In this document: in pieces, positions 25,300 through 34,285 of the stretch
Position numbering within the stretch: position 1 is the first letter of the stretch
Layout: each line of letters starts with the position of its first letter
Assembly (NCBI RefSeq): GCF_947495845.1
Contig: NZ_CANMAO010000019.1
Location: 23,455-87,454 of the forward strand
Source: an uncultured Endozoicomonas sp.
Lineage (GTDB): Bacteria > Pseudomonadota > Gammaproteobacteria > Pseudomonadales > Endozoicomonadaceae
DNA length: 64,000 bases
Reading direction: 5' to 3'
Notes under the pieces: model-generated
Told to the model about the DNA's origin: nothing
What the model saw: only the letters and a program-made list of their open reading frames with translations
Database searches by the model: none
Position numbers and translations under genes: made by a program

Positions 25300-27699
25300 T
25301 TACCGACCTGCATCAGCAGGATAACCACTGTGCGTCATATCGTTAGTCAGATAAATCGGGCTTCTTTCGCTATTGACAGTATTGGTCAATGCCTCGTGAA
25401 GCTCGAGATAATCTTTGTCCGATAAACCTGAATCGCCGTCAATAATCAACGCATAATGATATTCATCGCTATCAGCGTCTTCCCAGATGGCTGCAACATG
25501 ACCGCTGTCGTTTGACGCCTGAGGATCATTGATAATAACCACTTCATTACTGGTTTGGCTCAGCGGAGCATTAATGGGCAAATGGCTGAACACACCATGA
25601 TCAGTAATCACGACGAGATCTTGGGTGTTAAAATGGCGGGGAATGTAAATCTCCGTGGGCGCATCACTCTTACGACCTTTCCAGGCCAGAAACGCAAACT
25701 TATGGTTGCGCAGAAATTCACGGCTGGAATGCTGGTTTGGAAGGTTTTCCCGAATGCCGTGGTAAGCCAGAATGGCACCTGCCTCATCAGGAACCAGCCC
25801 TTCGTAAGCAAAATGCATCAGCTCACCTTGCACGGCTCTTGGATACGCACGCTCAACAAGCGTTGGCTGAACATTATAGTGCTCACCAAAATCACGAATG
25901 ACAGAGAAGTTCTCTCCGTTCCAGGCATCTTTATCGGTAATCAGTTTATTTGGATTACCGTTTTGGTATTCATGGTGATTGTTGTAATAGATATCCCATT
26001 GCCATTGTACACCGCTAACCAACGGGGTGTAGAAGTCTACAAAGCGGTCTTTACCATGGCTGCGATCGGAAGACTCCATGGCTTGGTAGGTACCATTAAC
26101 CACACGCTCAGTGTCATCTTTACCATAGCCTGAAAGCCACATGCCAAACTCCGATGTCAGCACCGCAAGGTTCAGGAAGCGGCTTTCATCCCGAATCTGA
26201 TCCAAATTGTCAAAGTAGGCGCCATTTCGTGCAATAGAGCTATCGAATATTCCCATGCGTCCTTGATCATAAAAGTGCGGGGTGAACACAAAGCCATCTC
26301 CGGGTTGGTAATTCAGGTAGTGCCCGCCGGTGGCTGGTGCCGGGAAGCCAACAATGGAGCTCCAGAAAACCATGGGCTCTGCATACACGGGTTTGTCGTT
26401 TATGCCCTGCTTATTTAGCTCTGAGCGCACCATTTCATAAAAAGGCCACAGCAGGTGGTTATCAAAGTCCTTATACGACATTTGACCTAAGCCTCCATCG
26501 AAGGGCTCATTGAGTGGTTCAAACCCGAGGATGTGAGCAAATTCATCATCGCTCATATTGTCTTTAATGTATTTTGCGACCTGACCAATCTGCCACACAA
26601 AGGCAGATTGAATGTAGGTTAAATTGGCGGCCAGATTTCGTTTGGTCGATGGGGTTCGCAATTCAAACTGTTGGCCAGTGTTGTCCAGAGAGCACTCCCA
26701 CAGCTTCAGGTTTCCGGTGTTATCGATAACGCATTTGTTGAAGTCAATGGCACTATGAAGACGACCATGGTGATCAATAACAAACCGTTGCGCATTGGTG
26801 CCATTGCAGTGGTAGATTTGTATGTCGGTATTGTTTGAGGTCCGTGCGCCGGCTACATCCAGACATTGGTTGTTGTTTTTAGCCAAGCGCAGTGTACCGT
26901 CCTGCTGATAAAGCCAATGTTGATGGGGTTGCTGGTTGCAGGGGGATGTGACGACAGTGGTTGAGTCCCCGGTGTTGCCATGTTCTGTTTCTGCGCATTT
27001 ATTATTGGCAGGGAGGAATAACTCTGCCGGCTCTAAGTTTGTGTCCATTACCCAATGATCATTCCAGAATGATTTCATGGCATTACGAACGGCGCTGTCC
27101 GACTGTTTATGTGCAGACCAGGTCAGCAAGCATGGGAAGCCGCAGTCGTCTTTACCATTGATGGCGCTCACTGCCCATTCAGGAGCGCCGTTACCAGTAT
27201 CTTTTGATTCAGAGGTAAAGGTGTGGCGACTGAAAAGGTCGGAATGATAATCCACCAGTACATATAGTCCGTTGTGAATGGCTTCTTTCATGTACGCAAT
27301 GGCGTTATCCAGATAACCATAATCAATGGTGTCCGGTGCCGTATGAATACCTTCCCAGGCGACGGTATAGCGCACCATGTTAACGCCAGTGTTATTAACT
27401 AGTTTGTTAAAACTGGTTTTGGCATCGGAGGTATTGGCAAAGGGCTGAAAGCCAAACTCTGCGTGTTTTACTTTGCCTGAGACGTTAAAGCCGCGCAGGC
27501 TGATTTCTCTGCCAACACCATCAACAAACACTTTATCTTGTTGGTTCTGATAGATTTTCGAGCGAACAGACAGTTGGGTAGTGGCTGCATTCTTTTCAGG
27601 GAGCTGGTGTGGGGTCGTGGAGGCTGGGTGACTGTACGCCGTTGCTCCATAGAGGCATAGAGCAGAAGATAGAAGAGTACGTTTGAAGAGGTGAGCCAT
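25300..27699 (-). CDS. Secreted GH5 glycosidase with inserted ricin-type lectin domain
   Basis: A 799-residue exported enzyme. A signal peptide covers about residues 1-23. The GH5 barrel starts near 48 (GREISLRGFNVSGKVKH) and shows the acid/base glutamate in LNEPF (E398) and the nucleophile in LTSEFG (E517). Between them, about residues 228-348, lies a ricin-B-like beta-trefoil with three QxW/QxF repeats (QHW 260-262, QRF 304-306, QQF 343-345) and paired cysteines. A C-terminal beta domain (about 620-780) follows. Overall pattern resembles endoglycoceramidase-like GH5 enzymes, suggesting host glycolipids or other glycans as substrate. A strong AAAGGAGG site precedes the ATG. Confidence 0.85.
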   Translation of the reverse strand: MAHLFKRTLLSSALCLYGATAYSHPASTTPHQLPEKNAATTQLSVRSKIYQNQQDKVFVDGVGREISLRGFNVSGKVKHAEFGFQPFANTSDAKTSFNKLVNNTGVNMVRYTVAWEGIHTAPDTIDYGYLDNAIAYMKEAIHNGLYVLVDYHSDLFSRHTFTSESKDTGNGAPEWAVSAINGKDDCGFPCLLTWSAHKQSDSAVRNAMKSFWNDHWVMDTNLEPAELFLPANNKCAETEHGNTGDSTTVVTSPCNQQPHQHWLYQQDGTLRLAKNNNQCLDVAGARTSNNTDIQIYHCNGTNAQRFVIDHHGRLHSAIDFNKCVIDNTGNLKLWECSLDNTGQQFELRTPSTKRNLAANLTYIQSAFVWQIGQVAKYIKDNMSDDEFAHILGFEPLNEPFDGGLGQMSYKDFDNHLLWPFYEMVRSELNKQGINDKPVYAEPMVFWSSIVGFPAPATGGHYLNYQPGDGFVFTPHFYDQGRMGIFDSSIARNGAYFDNLDQIRDESRFLNLAVLTSEFGMWLSGYGKDDTERVVNGTYQAMESSDRSHGKDRFVDFYTPLVSGVQWQWDIYYNNHHEYQNGNPNKLITDKDAWNGENFSVIRDFGEHYNVQPTLVERAYPRAVQGELMHFAYEGLVPDEAGAILAYHGIRENLPNQHSSREFLRNHKFAFLAWKGRKSDAPTEIYIPRHFNTQDLVVITDHGVFSHLPINAPLSQTSNEVVIINDPQASNDSGHVAAIWEDADSDEYHYALIIDGDSGLSDKDYLELHEALTNTVNSERSPIYLTNDMTHSGYPADAGR

Positions 27700-28011
27700 A
27701 GTTGGCCTCCTTTCAATGATGGGAGGAATAAATTGCTGGGAGGCTTAGGAATAGAAATGAAAAGCAGTAACATGCGCGATTCTTTTGACTCCAAGTCAGT
27801 AGAGTGTAGGGGATAAATTGGCTGTCGTGTGGAAAGTAACCAACGACTCTCCGGGGGCTGTTGCATGTTGTGCATACGCAGAAAATCATAAGCCGATACG
27901 CCAATACCCGACCAAAACCCGGTCAATACTCTGGAATGTTGACACGGTAGAAAATAGGAGTATTATTCCTTCTCCGATTAAGCACTTAGTTGAGTGTTTT
28001 CAACGGATTAC
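27700..28011. other. Gap between the GH5 gene and tRNA-Arg copy 2
   Basis: About 310 bases hold the GH5 ribosome binding site (AAAGGAGG, minus strand, 27707-27714) and presumably its promoter and that of the tRNA. I see no further gene, palindrome or RNA. Confidence 0.5.
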
Positions 28012-28088
28012 GCACTCGTAGCTCAGCTGGATAGAGTACTCGGCTACGAACCGAGCGGTCGAAGGTTCGAATCCTTCCGAGTGCGCCA
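28012..28088 (+). tRNA. tRNA-Arg (anticodon ACG), copy 2
   Basis: Identical over all 77 bases to the tRNA at 23229-23305, including the CCA end; identity extends a few bases to either side (28010-28091). It closes a 4.7-kb segment bracketed by direct tRNA repeats. Confidence 0.95.
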
Positions 28089-28143
28089 TATACGAAAAGC
28101 CCATCTCATTGAGTTGGGTTTTTTTGTGTCTGTATGTTTTGTT

Positions 28144-28172
28144 CGAAAAAAAGGGAGCAATCAAGCTCCCTT
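28144..28172 (-). terminator. Terminator of the mdlAB operon
   Basis: On the minus strand AAGGGAGC pairs with GCTCCCTT around TTGATT, followed by a run of seven T. It lies 12 bases after the stop of the second ABC gene. Confidence 0.85.
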
Positions 28173-28183
28173 AATGACTGAGT

Positions 28184-29998
28184 TCAGGCAACTACGGGAA
28201 GCGGGTCTTCCTCAAGGTGAGTGCCCAGCTGATCTTCTGCCTGCTGTGCCAGATACAGATTTCGGTACTGTCCATCCTGTCCAAGCAGCGCTTCGTGGGT
28301 TCCGCGCTGCACGATTTGACCCTTATCCATCACCAGAATCTGATCAGCATCCTGAATTGTCGAAAGGCGATGGGCGACAGCAATCGTCGTTCTGTTTTCC
28401 CGCAAAGTAATCAGCGCTTCCTTAATATGATGCTCAGTTTCACCATCGATGTTGGCGGTGGCTTCATCCAGTAACAGTATTTTTGGGTTCTGCGCAATGG
28501 TTCTTGCGAACGACAGAAGCTGCCTTTCTCCAGTAGAGAGGGCTTTACCGCCAGGGCCTGGTTTATGCTCGTAGCCATCACTCAGGTTGCTGATAAAGCG
28601 GTCAGCATGAACCTTTCTGGCTGCGACCAATACATCATCATGAGTGATCTGCTGATGATTCAGGCTGATATTCTCAGCCATGGTGCCGCTGAAAATATAG
28701 GGCTCCTGAAATACCAGGCCGAGCCCCTGACGCAACTCGTCTTCCGAGAGATTGGTCAGAGATTGGTTATCAATCAGAATCTCACCTTGCTGATGTTGAT
28801 AAAAGCGCATCAGCAAATTAATCACCGAGCTTTTACCGCTGCCGCTATGGCCAACAATGGCAATAAACTGCCCGGGCTCAACAGTAAAACTGACATTATC
28901 CAGCGCCTGATTTTTGGAATCATACGACAATGATACGTTCTTGAATTCCAGCTTGCCGTTGTTGATTTTCACGGCCTCAGAAGGTTGGTGCTGGTTAGAC
29001 TCAGTTTCTTCATTTAACACCTGAAACAGTCTTTCAGAGGCCACCAGAGATTGTTGCAGACTGCTCATCTGCATAGTGATCTGTTTGAAAGGTTCAAAGA
29101 AGCGATTCAGGTAGTTGATGAATGCGTACAACGTACCGATTTCAACCACAGAGAAACCAGACTGATAACCAAACCAACCCACCACCACGGCAAGGGCAAT
29201 ACCACCCAGCAAGTTGGTGAGCGGCATGAGCAGTACGCTATCAATGTTGATGTTCTTACGCTTAAGATCGCTCCACTCTTTATTGTCTTTATCAAACTGG
29301 TTCTGTAGCCAGGCTTCCTGACCCATGGCCTGCACAATACGAATGCCGTTCAGGGACTCATTAAGCCGGGTGTTGATGTTCGCCAGCTGACTTCTAACAC
29401 CGTGCACCACAGGGTGGCTAATCTTTTGATAGAGATGGATAGACAGCAGCAGCACCGGAATCAGTGATGCCGTCATCAACATCAGTCGAACATCCAGCAG
29501 GGACATGGCGATAAAAATGCCAACCACCCGGAAGAAGGCCTGAAGAATAGAAGGAATAACGCCCACAAACATCTGGCGTAATACTTCAGAATCATTGGTA
29601 ATGCGAGACACCAATCGCCCCGTCGGCTCACTGTCAAAATAACGCATAGGGAGCTTAAGGGTGTGAGCGAACACCATTCGTCGGATGTCGTGTATAACTT
29701 TCAGCGCACTGTTTTGAAACTGCACATTCTGAATGTACTGGAGAATGGACGCACCAAGATAAGTACCCAGCAGGGCCGAGCCCATCATGGCAAGTCCCAT
29801 AACGTCGTCGTTCACACCCGGGGCAATGTGCTCATCCAGAATGATTTTCATGATCCATGGAGAGAGCATCTCCAGGCTGGTGGCCAATAGCAGTATCAGA
29901 AAGGCGCCCAGAAACTGCCATTGATAAGGTCGGGCATACTGAACTAGCTGTAACAGCCCGCGGTAGCCTGATGTTTTCTTGCGATCTTGTGCTAACAA
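28184..29998 (-). CDS. mdlB: MdlB-like ABC exporter half-transporter
   Basis: A 604-residue protein with a six-helix exporter membrane domain (about 20-320) and a C-terminal ATPase: Walker A GHSGSGKSS, signature LSTGERQLLSFAR and Walker B ILLLDEATANID with the catalytic glutamate. Gene order and sequence fit MdlB of the MdlAB heterodimer. It would pair with the product of the gene 11 bases upstream. The signature has T in place of the usual second G. Substrate unknown; multidrug or lipid export is possible. Confidence 0.87.
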   Translation of the reverse strand: MLAQDRKKTSGYRGLLQLVQYARPYQWQFLGAFLILLLATSLEMLSPWIMKIILDEHIAPGVNDDVMGLAMMGSALLGTYLGASILQYIQNVQFQNSALKVIHDIRRMVFAHTLKLPMRYFDSEPTGRLVSRITNDSEVLRQMFVGVIPSILQAFFRVVGIFIAMSLLDVRLMLMTASLIPVLLLSIHLYQKISHPVVHGVRSQLANINTRLNESLNGIRIVQAMGQEAWLQNQFDKDNKEWSDLKRKNINIDSVLLMPLTNLLGGIALAVVVGWFGYQSGFSVVEIGTLYAFINYLNRFFEPFKQITMQMSSLQQSLVASERLFQVLNEETESNQHQPSEAVKINNGKLEFKNVSLSYDSKNQALDNVSFTVEPGQFIAIVGHSGSGKSSVINLLMRFYQHQQGEILIDNQSLTNLSEDELRQGLGLVFQEPYIFSGTMAENISLNHQQITHDDVLVAARKVHADRFISNLSDGYEHKPGPGGKALSTGERQLLSFARTIAQNPKILLLDEATANIDGETEHHIKEALITLRENRTTIAVAHRLSTIQDADQILVMDKGQIVQRGTHEALLGQDGQYRNLYLAQQAEDQLGTHLEEDPLPVVA

Positions 29999-30009
29999 CG
30001 TAGTAATCC

Positions 30010-31815
30010 TCAGGCAACATCAGGTTGGTGTTTAGTGGCCGACGGCTGAATATCCAGCGGTTGCAGTAGCGTTCTGGCCTGTTGTCGGAAAATCTTTGCA
30101 TACCATTGCTCGCCGACCATGGTGTCACTCATCAGCTGATCATGGTTGCCTTGTTCGATAATGCGCCCTTGATCCAGCACCAGAATATGGTCGGCAGTAA
30201 TCAGTTCTGGTAGACGTTGAGTGACCAGAATAATGGTTTTCTGACCTTTCCCTTCTTTCCTGATAGCCATCAGGTTTTTCAAAATGATGGATTCGGTTTT
30301 CATGTCCAATGCACTGAAGGAGTCATCAAGCAATAACACAGGTGCATCCGTCAGTAATGCCCGAGCCAGTGCCAGGCGCTGTTTTTGTCCGCCAGACAGG
30401 TTGATGCCATGCTCGCCCAGTAGTGTGTCGTAGCCGTCTTTAAAACCAATGATTTCATCATGGATAGCCGCGAGTCTGGCGGCTTTCTCTACAAGATCAA
30501 AACTGGCTTCAGGGGATGAGAAGCGGATGTTGTCAGTAATGGTGCCTGAGAACAGCATGGGCTCTTGAGGAACCCAGGCCAGTTGTTTGCGTAATGAGGC
30601 TATGGTCAGCTGTGGCAAAGAGGTGCCACCCATTTTAATGACAGAACCTGCCGAGAGATCAAACTCACGCAGTATCAGTCTCAACAGTGAGCTTTTACCG
30701 CTGCCGGTGCGGCCAGTTATTCCGATGAATGACCCCATCGGGATATCTAAGGCGATGTCTTGAAGTACCGCTTCTTTTTCATATCCGAAAGATTGGATAT
30801 CAATAGAAATAGTTGTATCGCCAGAGACGTCTATTGCATCGTCAGCATTCTGTATTTTAGGTTCACGGGATAACAGTTTCTCAAGGCGACCCCAGGAGGC
30901 ACTGCCTCTTTGGAAGACGCTGAACTGCCAGCCAAATTGCAACATCGGGCCAAGCATTTGGCTGAGGTAAAGGGTAAAGCTGGTCAGCAAACCCACTGTT
31001 AACTGATCATGGCTGATTAACCACGCGCCACCCATCAATGCGAGTACAAAAGAAAGGCCAAAAAAGAGGCTGACGCTGGGGCCAAAGAGAGAGTCTACTT
31101 TTGCAACGCTGGCATTGGCTTCCACCGCTTCAGCAGAAAGCTGTTCAAAACGTTGTGTCTGTCGTGTGGTTAGCTGATGCGCTTTGACGGCGCGAATGCC
31201 AGTGATGGATTCCCGGGTTTCTTCGTTCAGGTTAGAAAAGGCAGCCTGAGCTTTACCAAAGCGTGCATAAAGTGCCACACCATAGCGTTTGGTCAGCCAG
31301 ACCAAAATAGGAAATGGCAGCATAGACAGCAGTGTTAGTTTACCGCTGACCAGAAAAACCATGGCAAACAGCACGGTAAAGCCGGCGATGAGAGAATCAA
31401 TCAGCGTCATGATGCCAACGCCAACACTTTCTTCCACGGCATTCATATCATTGGTGGCGTGAGCCATCAGATCGCCAGTGGTGTGTTGTTGATAAAACTC
31501 TGGAGACAGTTGTGTGAAGTGGGCAAACAGTCGGCTGCGCTGATTACGGATCAGTTCTATGGAAGCGCCGTACAGCTTGGCACGCCAAACATAGCGAAAG
31601 CCATAAACCGCAATGCCGGACACCACAATGCCGGCAACATAGAGGGTCAGCTGATGATTTGTAAGGCTATTGTCTTTTATTCCGTCAATGACAAGACCAA
31701 TCAGCCAGGGTGGCAACAGGTTCAGGGCGGAGACAATCTGCAGGCAAATAAATGCCAACAGATACTGCTGCCAATAGTCCCGCAGGATAAACCTGAGTTT
31801 CCAAAGTAGTTTCAA
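30010..31815 (-). CDS. mdlA: MdlA-like ABC exporter half-transporter
   Basis: A 601-residue exporter half: six-helix membrane domain (about 15-310) and ATPase with Walker A GRTGSGKSS, signature LSGGQKQRLALAR and Walker B VLLLDDSFSALD. The residue after Walker B is Asp rather than Glu, as is usual for MdlA, so this subunit contributes the degenerate site of the heterodimer while MdlB contributes the competent one. First gene of the two-gene operon. Confidence 0.87.
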   Translation of the reverse strand: MKLLWKLRFILRDYWQQYLLAFICLQIVSALNLLPPWLIGLVIDGIKDNSLTNHQLTLYVAGIVVSGIAVYGFRYVWRAKLYGASIELIRNQRSRLFAHFTQLSPEFYQQHTTGDLMAHATNDMNAVEESVGVGIMTLIDSLIAGFTVLFAMVFLVSGKLTLLSMLPFPILVWLTKRYGVALYARFGKAQAAFSNLNEETRESITGIRAVKAHQLTTRQTQRFEQLSAEAVEANASVAKVDSLFGPSVSLFFGLSFVLALMGGAWLISHDQLTVGLLTSFTLYLSQMLGPMLQFGWQFSVFQRGSASWGRLEKLLSREPKIQNADDAIDVSGDTTISIDIQSFGYEKEAVLQDIALDIPMGSFIGITGRTGSGKSSLLRLILREFDLSAGSVIKMGGTSLPQLTIASLRKQLAWVPQEPMLFSGTITDNIRFSSPEASFDLVEKAARLAAIHDEIIGFKDGYDTLLGEHGINLSGGQKQRLALARALLTDAPVLLLDDSFSALDMKTESIILKNLMAIRKEGKGQKTIILVTQRLPELITADHILVLDQGRIIEQGNHDQLMSDTMVGEQWYAKIFRQQARTLLQPLDIQPSATKHQPDVA

Positions 31816-32000
31816 TGGGTGCTGCCTTTTCTATTTTAAGAAGTTCTTTCGTACTAACAGTGCATTGAACTGAAAATGATTCTCATGGTCAACGAAGGGA
31901 TTACCGAATACACCCTTCGCCGGACGAGAGATAAGTGCGTGTAGGGAGCTATCCAAAAGGACTTATTGGATAGACAATGGTTCCACAGAGACTGGGATAG

Positions 32001-32336
32001 TTATTTTCTACGAAATCGCCCCATCAGAAAATCTTTCAGCATTACCCAATCACCCAGAAAGCTGTAGAGAGGGTGTTTAAACGTCGCTGGCCGATTGTGT
32101 TCAAAAAAGAAGTGGCCAATCCATGCGAAGAGGTAACCACAAATGATGGCTGGTAACAGGAAAATATATTCACCAGTAAGTAGTGCATAACCTGCAATGC
32201 AAAGGCCGAGAGTGCTGCCGACATAATGCAGGCCTCGGCAGATACGGTTGCTGTGCTCTCTCAGGTAAAAGGGGTAAAACTCGGCGAAACTGTTAAAGCC
32301 TTCTGTCTTTTTAGGGTGTTCGACTGCATTCGACAT
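32001..32336 (-). CDS. Mpo1-like (DUF962) membrane protein
   Basis: A 111-residue small membrane protein with conserved histidine motifs FYPFYLREHSN (about 20-30), H37 in RGLHYVGS, and HFFFEHNRPATF (about 74-85). These match the DUF962 family, whose yeast member Mpo1 is an iron-dependent dioxygenase of 2-hydroxy fatty acids. Two or three hydrophobic helices lie between the motifs. Bacterial function is not established. It is a single gene, divergent from the peptide transporter. Confidence 0.85.
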   Translation of the reverse strand: MSNAVEHPKKTEGFNSFAEFYPFYLREHSNRICRGLHYVGSTLGLCIAGYALLTGEYIFLLPAIICGYLFAWIGHFFFEHNRPATFKHPLYSFLGDWVMLKDFLMGRFRRK

Positions 32337-32637
32337 GGGACTGAACCTGATATTTTTATTATTTGAATTATCACTATAAAAGTTAACGGTCAGGATGGCG
32401 AGTATGTTGACTGTGAATTTAACTACAATGGTCAGATGTCTTCACAGGTATGCTGTGGCGAATACCCGGCAAGTAGATGTTTGTGCTTACAAGCCCTTAT
32501 GCGACTACTGAAAACTGACGGTTTATTCCTTCCTATTAGGTGAATTCCCGCCTATAAAAAACCAACTATTCCAATAGGATATAGGCATTCCAACCTGATT
32601 GATTTATGCCCAATAACACTAAGGAGTCCATCTATAA
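32337..32637. other. Divergent intergenic region
   Basis: About 300 AT-rich bases between the Mpo1-like gene and the POT transporter. AAGGAG lies about 15 bases before the transporter ATG. I see no gene, repeat or RNA; it presumably holds the two divergent promoters. Confidence 0.5.
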
Positions 32638-34119
32638 ATGTGGAATAGACTGAATAAATCCATGATGTTTTGTCAGATGATGTTTGGCCTCTCCTTTTAC
32701 GGCGTTATGGTCATCCTGACTCGTTTTTTCCTGGAAGATCTGCAATACAATGAAGCAGACACCATGATGATTGTTGGTGCCTTCTCGTCTATTGGTCCGT
32801 TGTTTGCGATTGCCGGTGGTTTTATCGTTGATAAGTTCCTTGGCTCCAAACGTGCGCTGACGTTTTCCTATATCAGCTTCACCCTGGGCTATGCACTGTT
32901 AGTGTTTGGTGCATCCATTAAAAGTGTGCCGCTTTCTCTTGTGGGCATTGCGCTTGCCAGTTATGCTCGTGGCTTGATGTCTCCTTCATACCCGAGCCTT
33001 TATAAGCGCACCTTCCAGTCTCAGGAAGATTTTGAAAACTGCTACCCAATTAACTATTCCGTTAACAACATTGGTGCGTTGTTGGGGCAGTATCTGTACC
33101 CAATGTTTGTTCTGGGTATTGGATTCACAGGTGGTTTTGCGCTGTCTGCTGTGATGGCTGCGCTGGCTGTTGGTGTACTGTTCGTGTTCAATAAACCACT
33201 GGTTGAAGTGGGTGAGAATATCGATAAGGACCCCGTGCCGTTTAAGCAAATGGCCATGTTCATTGCACTGACAATCGCCATGCTGGGTATGGTGTTCTTC
33301 ATGTTTTCCGATATGGAGACCGGGCAGTATGTGGTTTACGCCATCGCGGCTTCTGCGGTTCTGTACTTCTTTGCCCAGATGTTTAAGGCAACCCGCTCAG
33401 AAGCATTACGCATGGGCACTATCCTAATTATGGGTGTTCTGACCACTGCCTTCTTTGTTTACTATGGCCAGATGATGACGTCTATGACCATGGTGACTAT
33501 CAATACCATGCGTGGCGAACTGTTGGGCTTTATTCCTCTGGCACCGGAAGCATCCATGGCTCTGAACCCGCTGTGGTGTATTGTGGCTGGCCCTGCGATT
33601 ACAGCGATTTTTACCAGCATGGAAAAACGTGGCATCAGCTGGAGTACTGCGACAAAGACGTCTATTTCCTTCATTCTTGCTGCTGCAGCCTTCGGTGTGT
33701 TGACCATGGCAGTAAAAGGTATTGGTGAAGATGTGGTGATCAGCCCGAATGTATTTCTGGTGATTCACGGCTTCCTGGCGTTCGGTGAAGTCATTGTTGG
33801 CTCGCTGGTGGTTGCGTTTATTCTGTCTGTGGCGCCAAAGCGTATGGAAGGTTTCTCGGTTTCTCTGTTTTACATTGCCATGGCGCTGTCTGGCATTGTT
33901 GGCGCAGTGATCTCTGGTGCCGTCGCCATGGAAAAAGGTCAGGAAGTGACTCAGCAATTTGTGCAGACTGTGTATGGTGACTATTTTGGCATGCTGACCA
34001 TGGCTGCTGTTGCTATGGTCGCTGTTGCTTTGGTCGCTTCCGTGATTGTGCGAAGAATGCTGGCCGCTGCTGATGATTGTGATAAAGAAGGTGAAGTCGC
34101 TACACCTGCTATGGCTTGA
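32638..34119 (+). CDS. POT/PTR2-family proton:oligopeptide symporter-like protein
   Basis: A 493-residue major-facilitator protein with about 14 hydrophobic helices. GGFIVDKFLGSKRAL (about 61-75) and the INYSVNNIGALLGQYLYP segment (about 138-155) resemble the POT signatures that carry peptide binding and proton coupling. The N-terminal ExxERF motif of typical Dtp proteins is replaced by a different sequence, so it is a divergent member and the substrate could be other than di/tripeptides. It is followed by a good terminator. Confidence 0.75.
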   Translation: MWNRLNKSMMFCQMMFGLSFYGVMVILTRFFLEDLQYNEADTMMIVGAFSSIGPLFAIAGGFIVDKFLGSKRALTFSYISFTLGYALLVFGASIKSVPLSLVGIALASYARGLMSPSYPSLYKRTFQSQEDFENCYPINYSVNNIGALLGQYLYPMFVLGIGFTGGFALSAVMAALAVGVLFVFNKPLVEVGENIDKDPVPFKQMAMFIALTIAMLGMVFFMFSDMETGQYVVYAIAASAVLYFFAQMFKATRSEALRMGTILIMGVLTTAFFVYYGQMMTSMTMVTINTMRGELLGFIPLAPEASMALNPLWCIVAGPAITAIFTSMEKRGISWSTATKTSISFILAAAAFGVLTMAVKGIGEDVVISPNVFLVIHGFLAFGEVIVGSLVVAFILSVAPKRMEGFSVSLFYIAMALSGIVGAVISGAVAMEKGQEVTQQFVQTVYGDYFGMLTMAAVAMVAVALVASVIVRRMLAAADDCDKEGEVATPAMA

Positions 34120-34145
34120 ACCTTGATTTAATTTCAATATTTATG

Positions 34146-34171
34146 CGCTGACTCTGGTCGGCGTTTTTTTT
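34146..34171 (+). terminator. Rho-independent terminator after the POT gene
   Basis: CGCTGAC (34146-34152) pairs with GTCGGCG (34157-34163) around TCTG, followed by eight T. Confidence 0.85.
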
Positions 34172-34285
34172 ATGTTTCTTTTACTATCAGCAATATCGAT
34201 TAACATGGATTAAAAGAATCGATATGCATAATAAGTGTCGCATGTTTATCATCTACCTACTCAAATAATTTCTCGGGCAGTGTGT

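Noticed and set aside
25555..26133. 192-residue plus-strand frame inside the GH5 gene
   Set aside because: The GH5 frame has signal peptide, catalytic residues and ribosome site; this is its shadow.
33424..34137. 237-residue His/Asn-rich minus-strand frame
   Set aside because: His/Asn/Gln-rich antisense shadow of the POT transporter gene.
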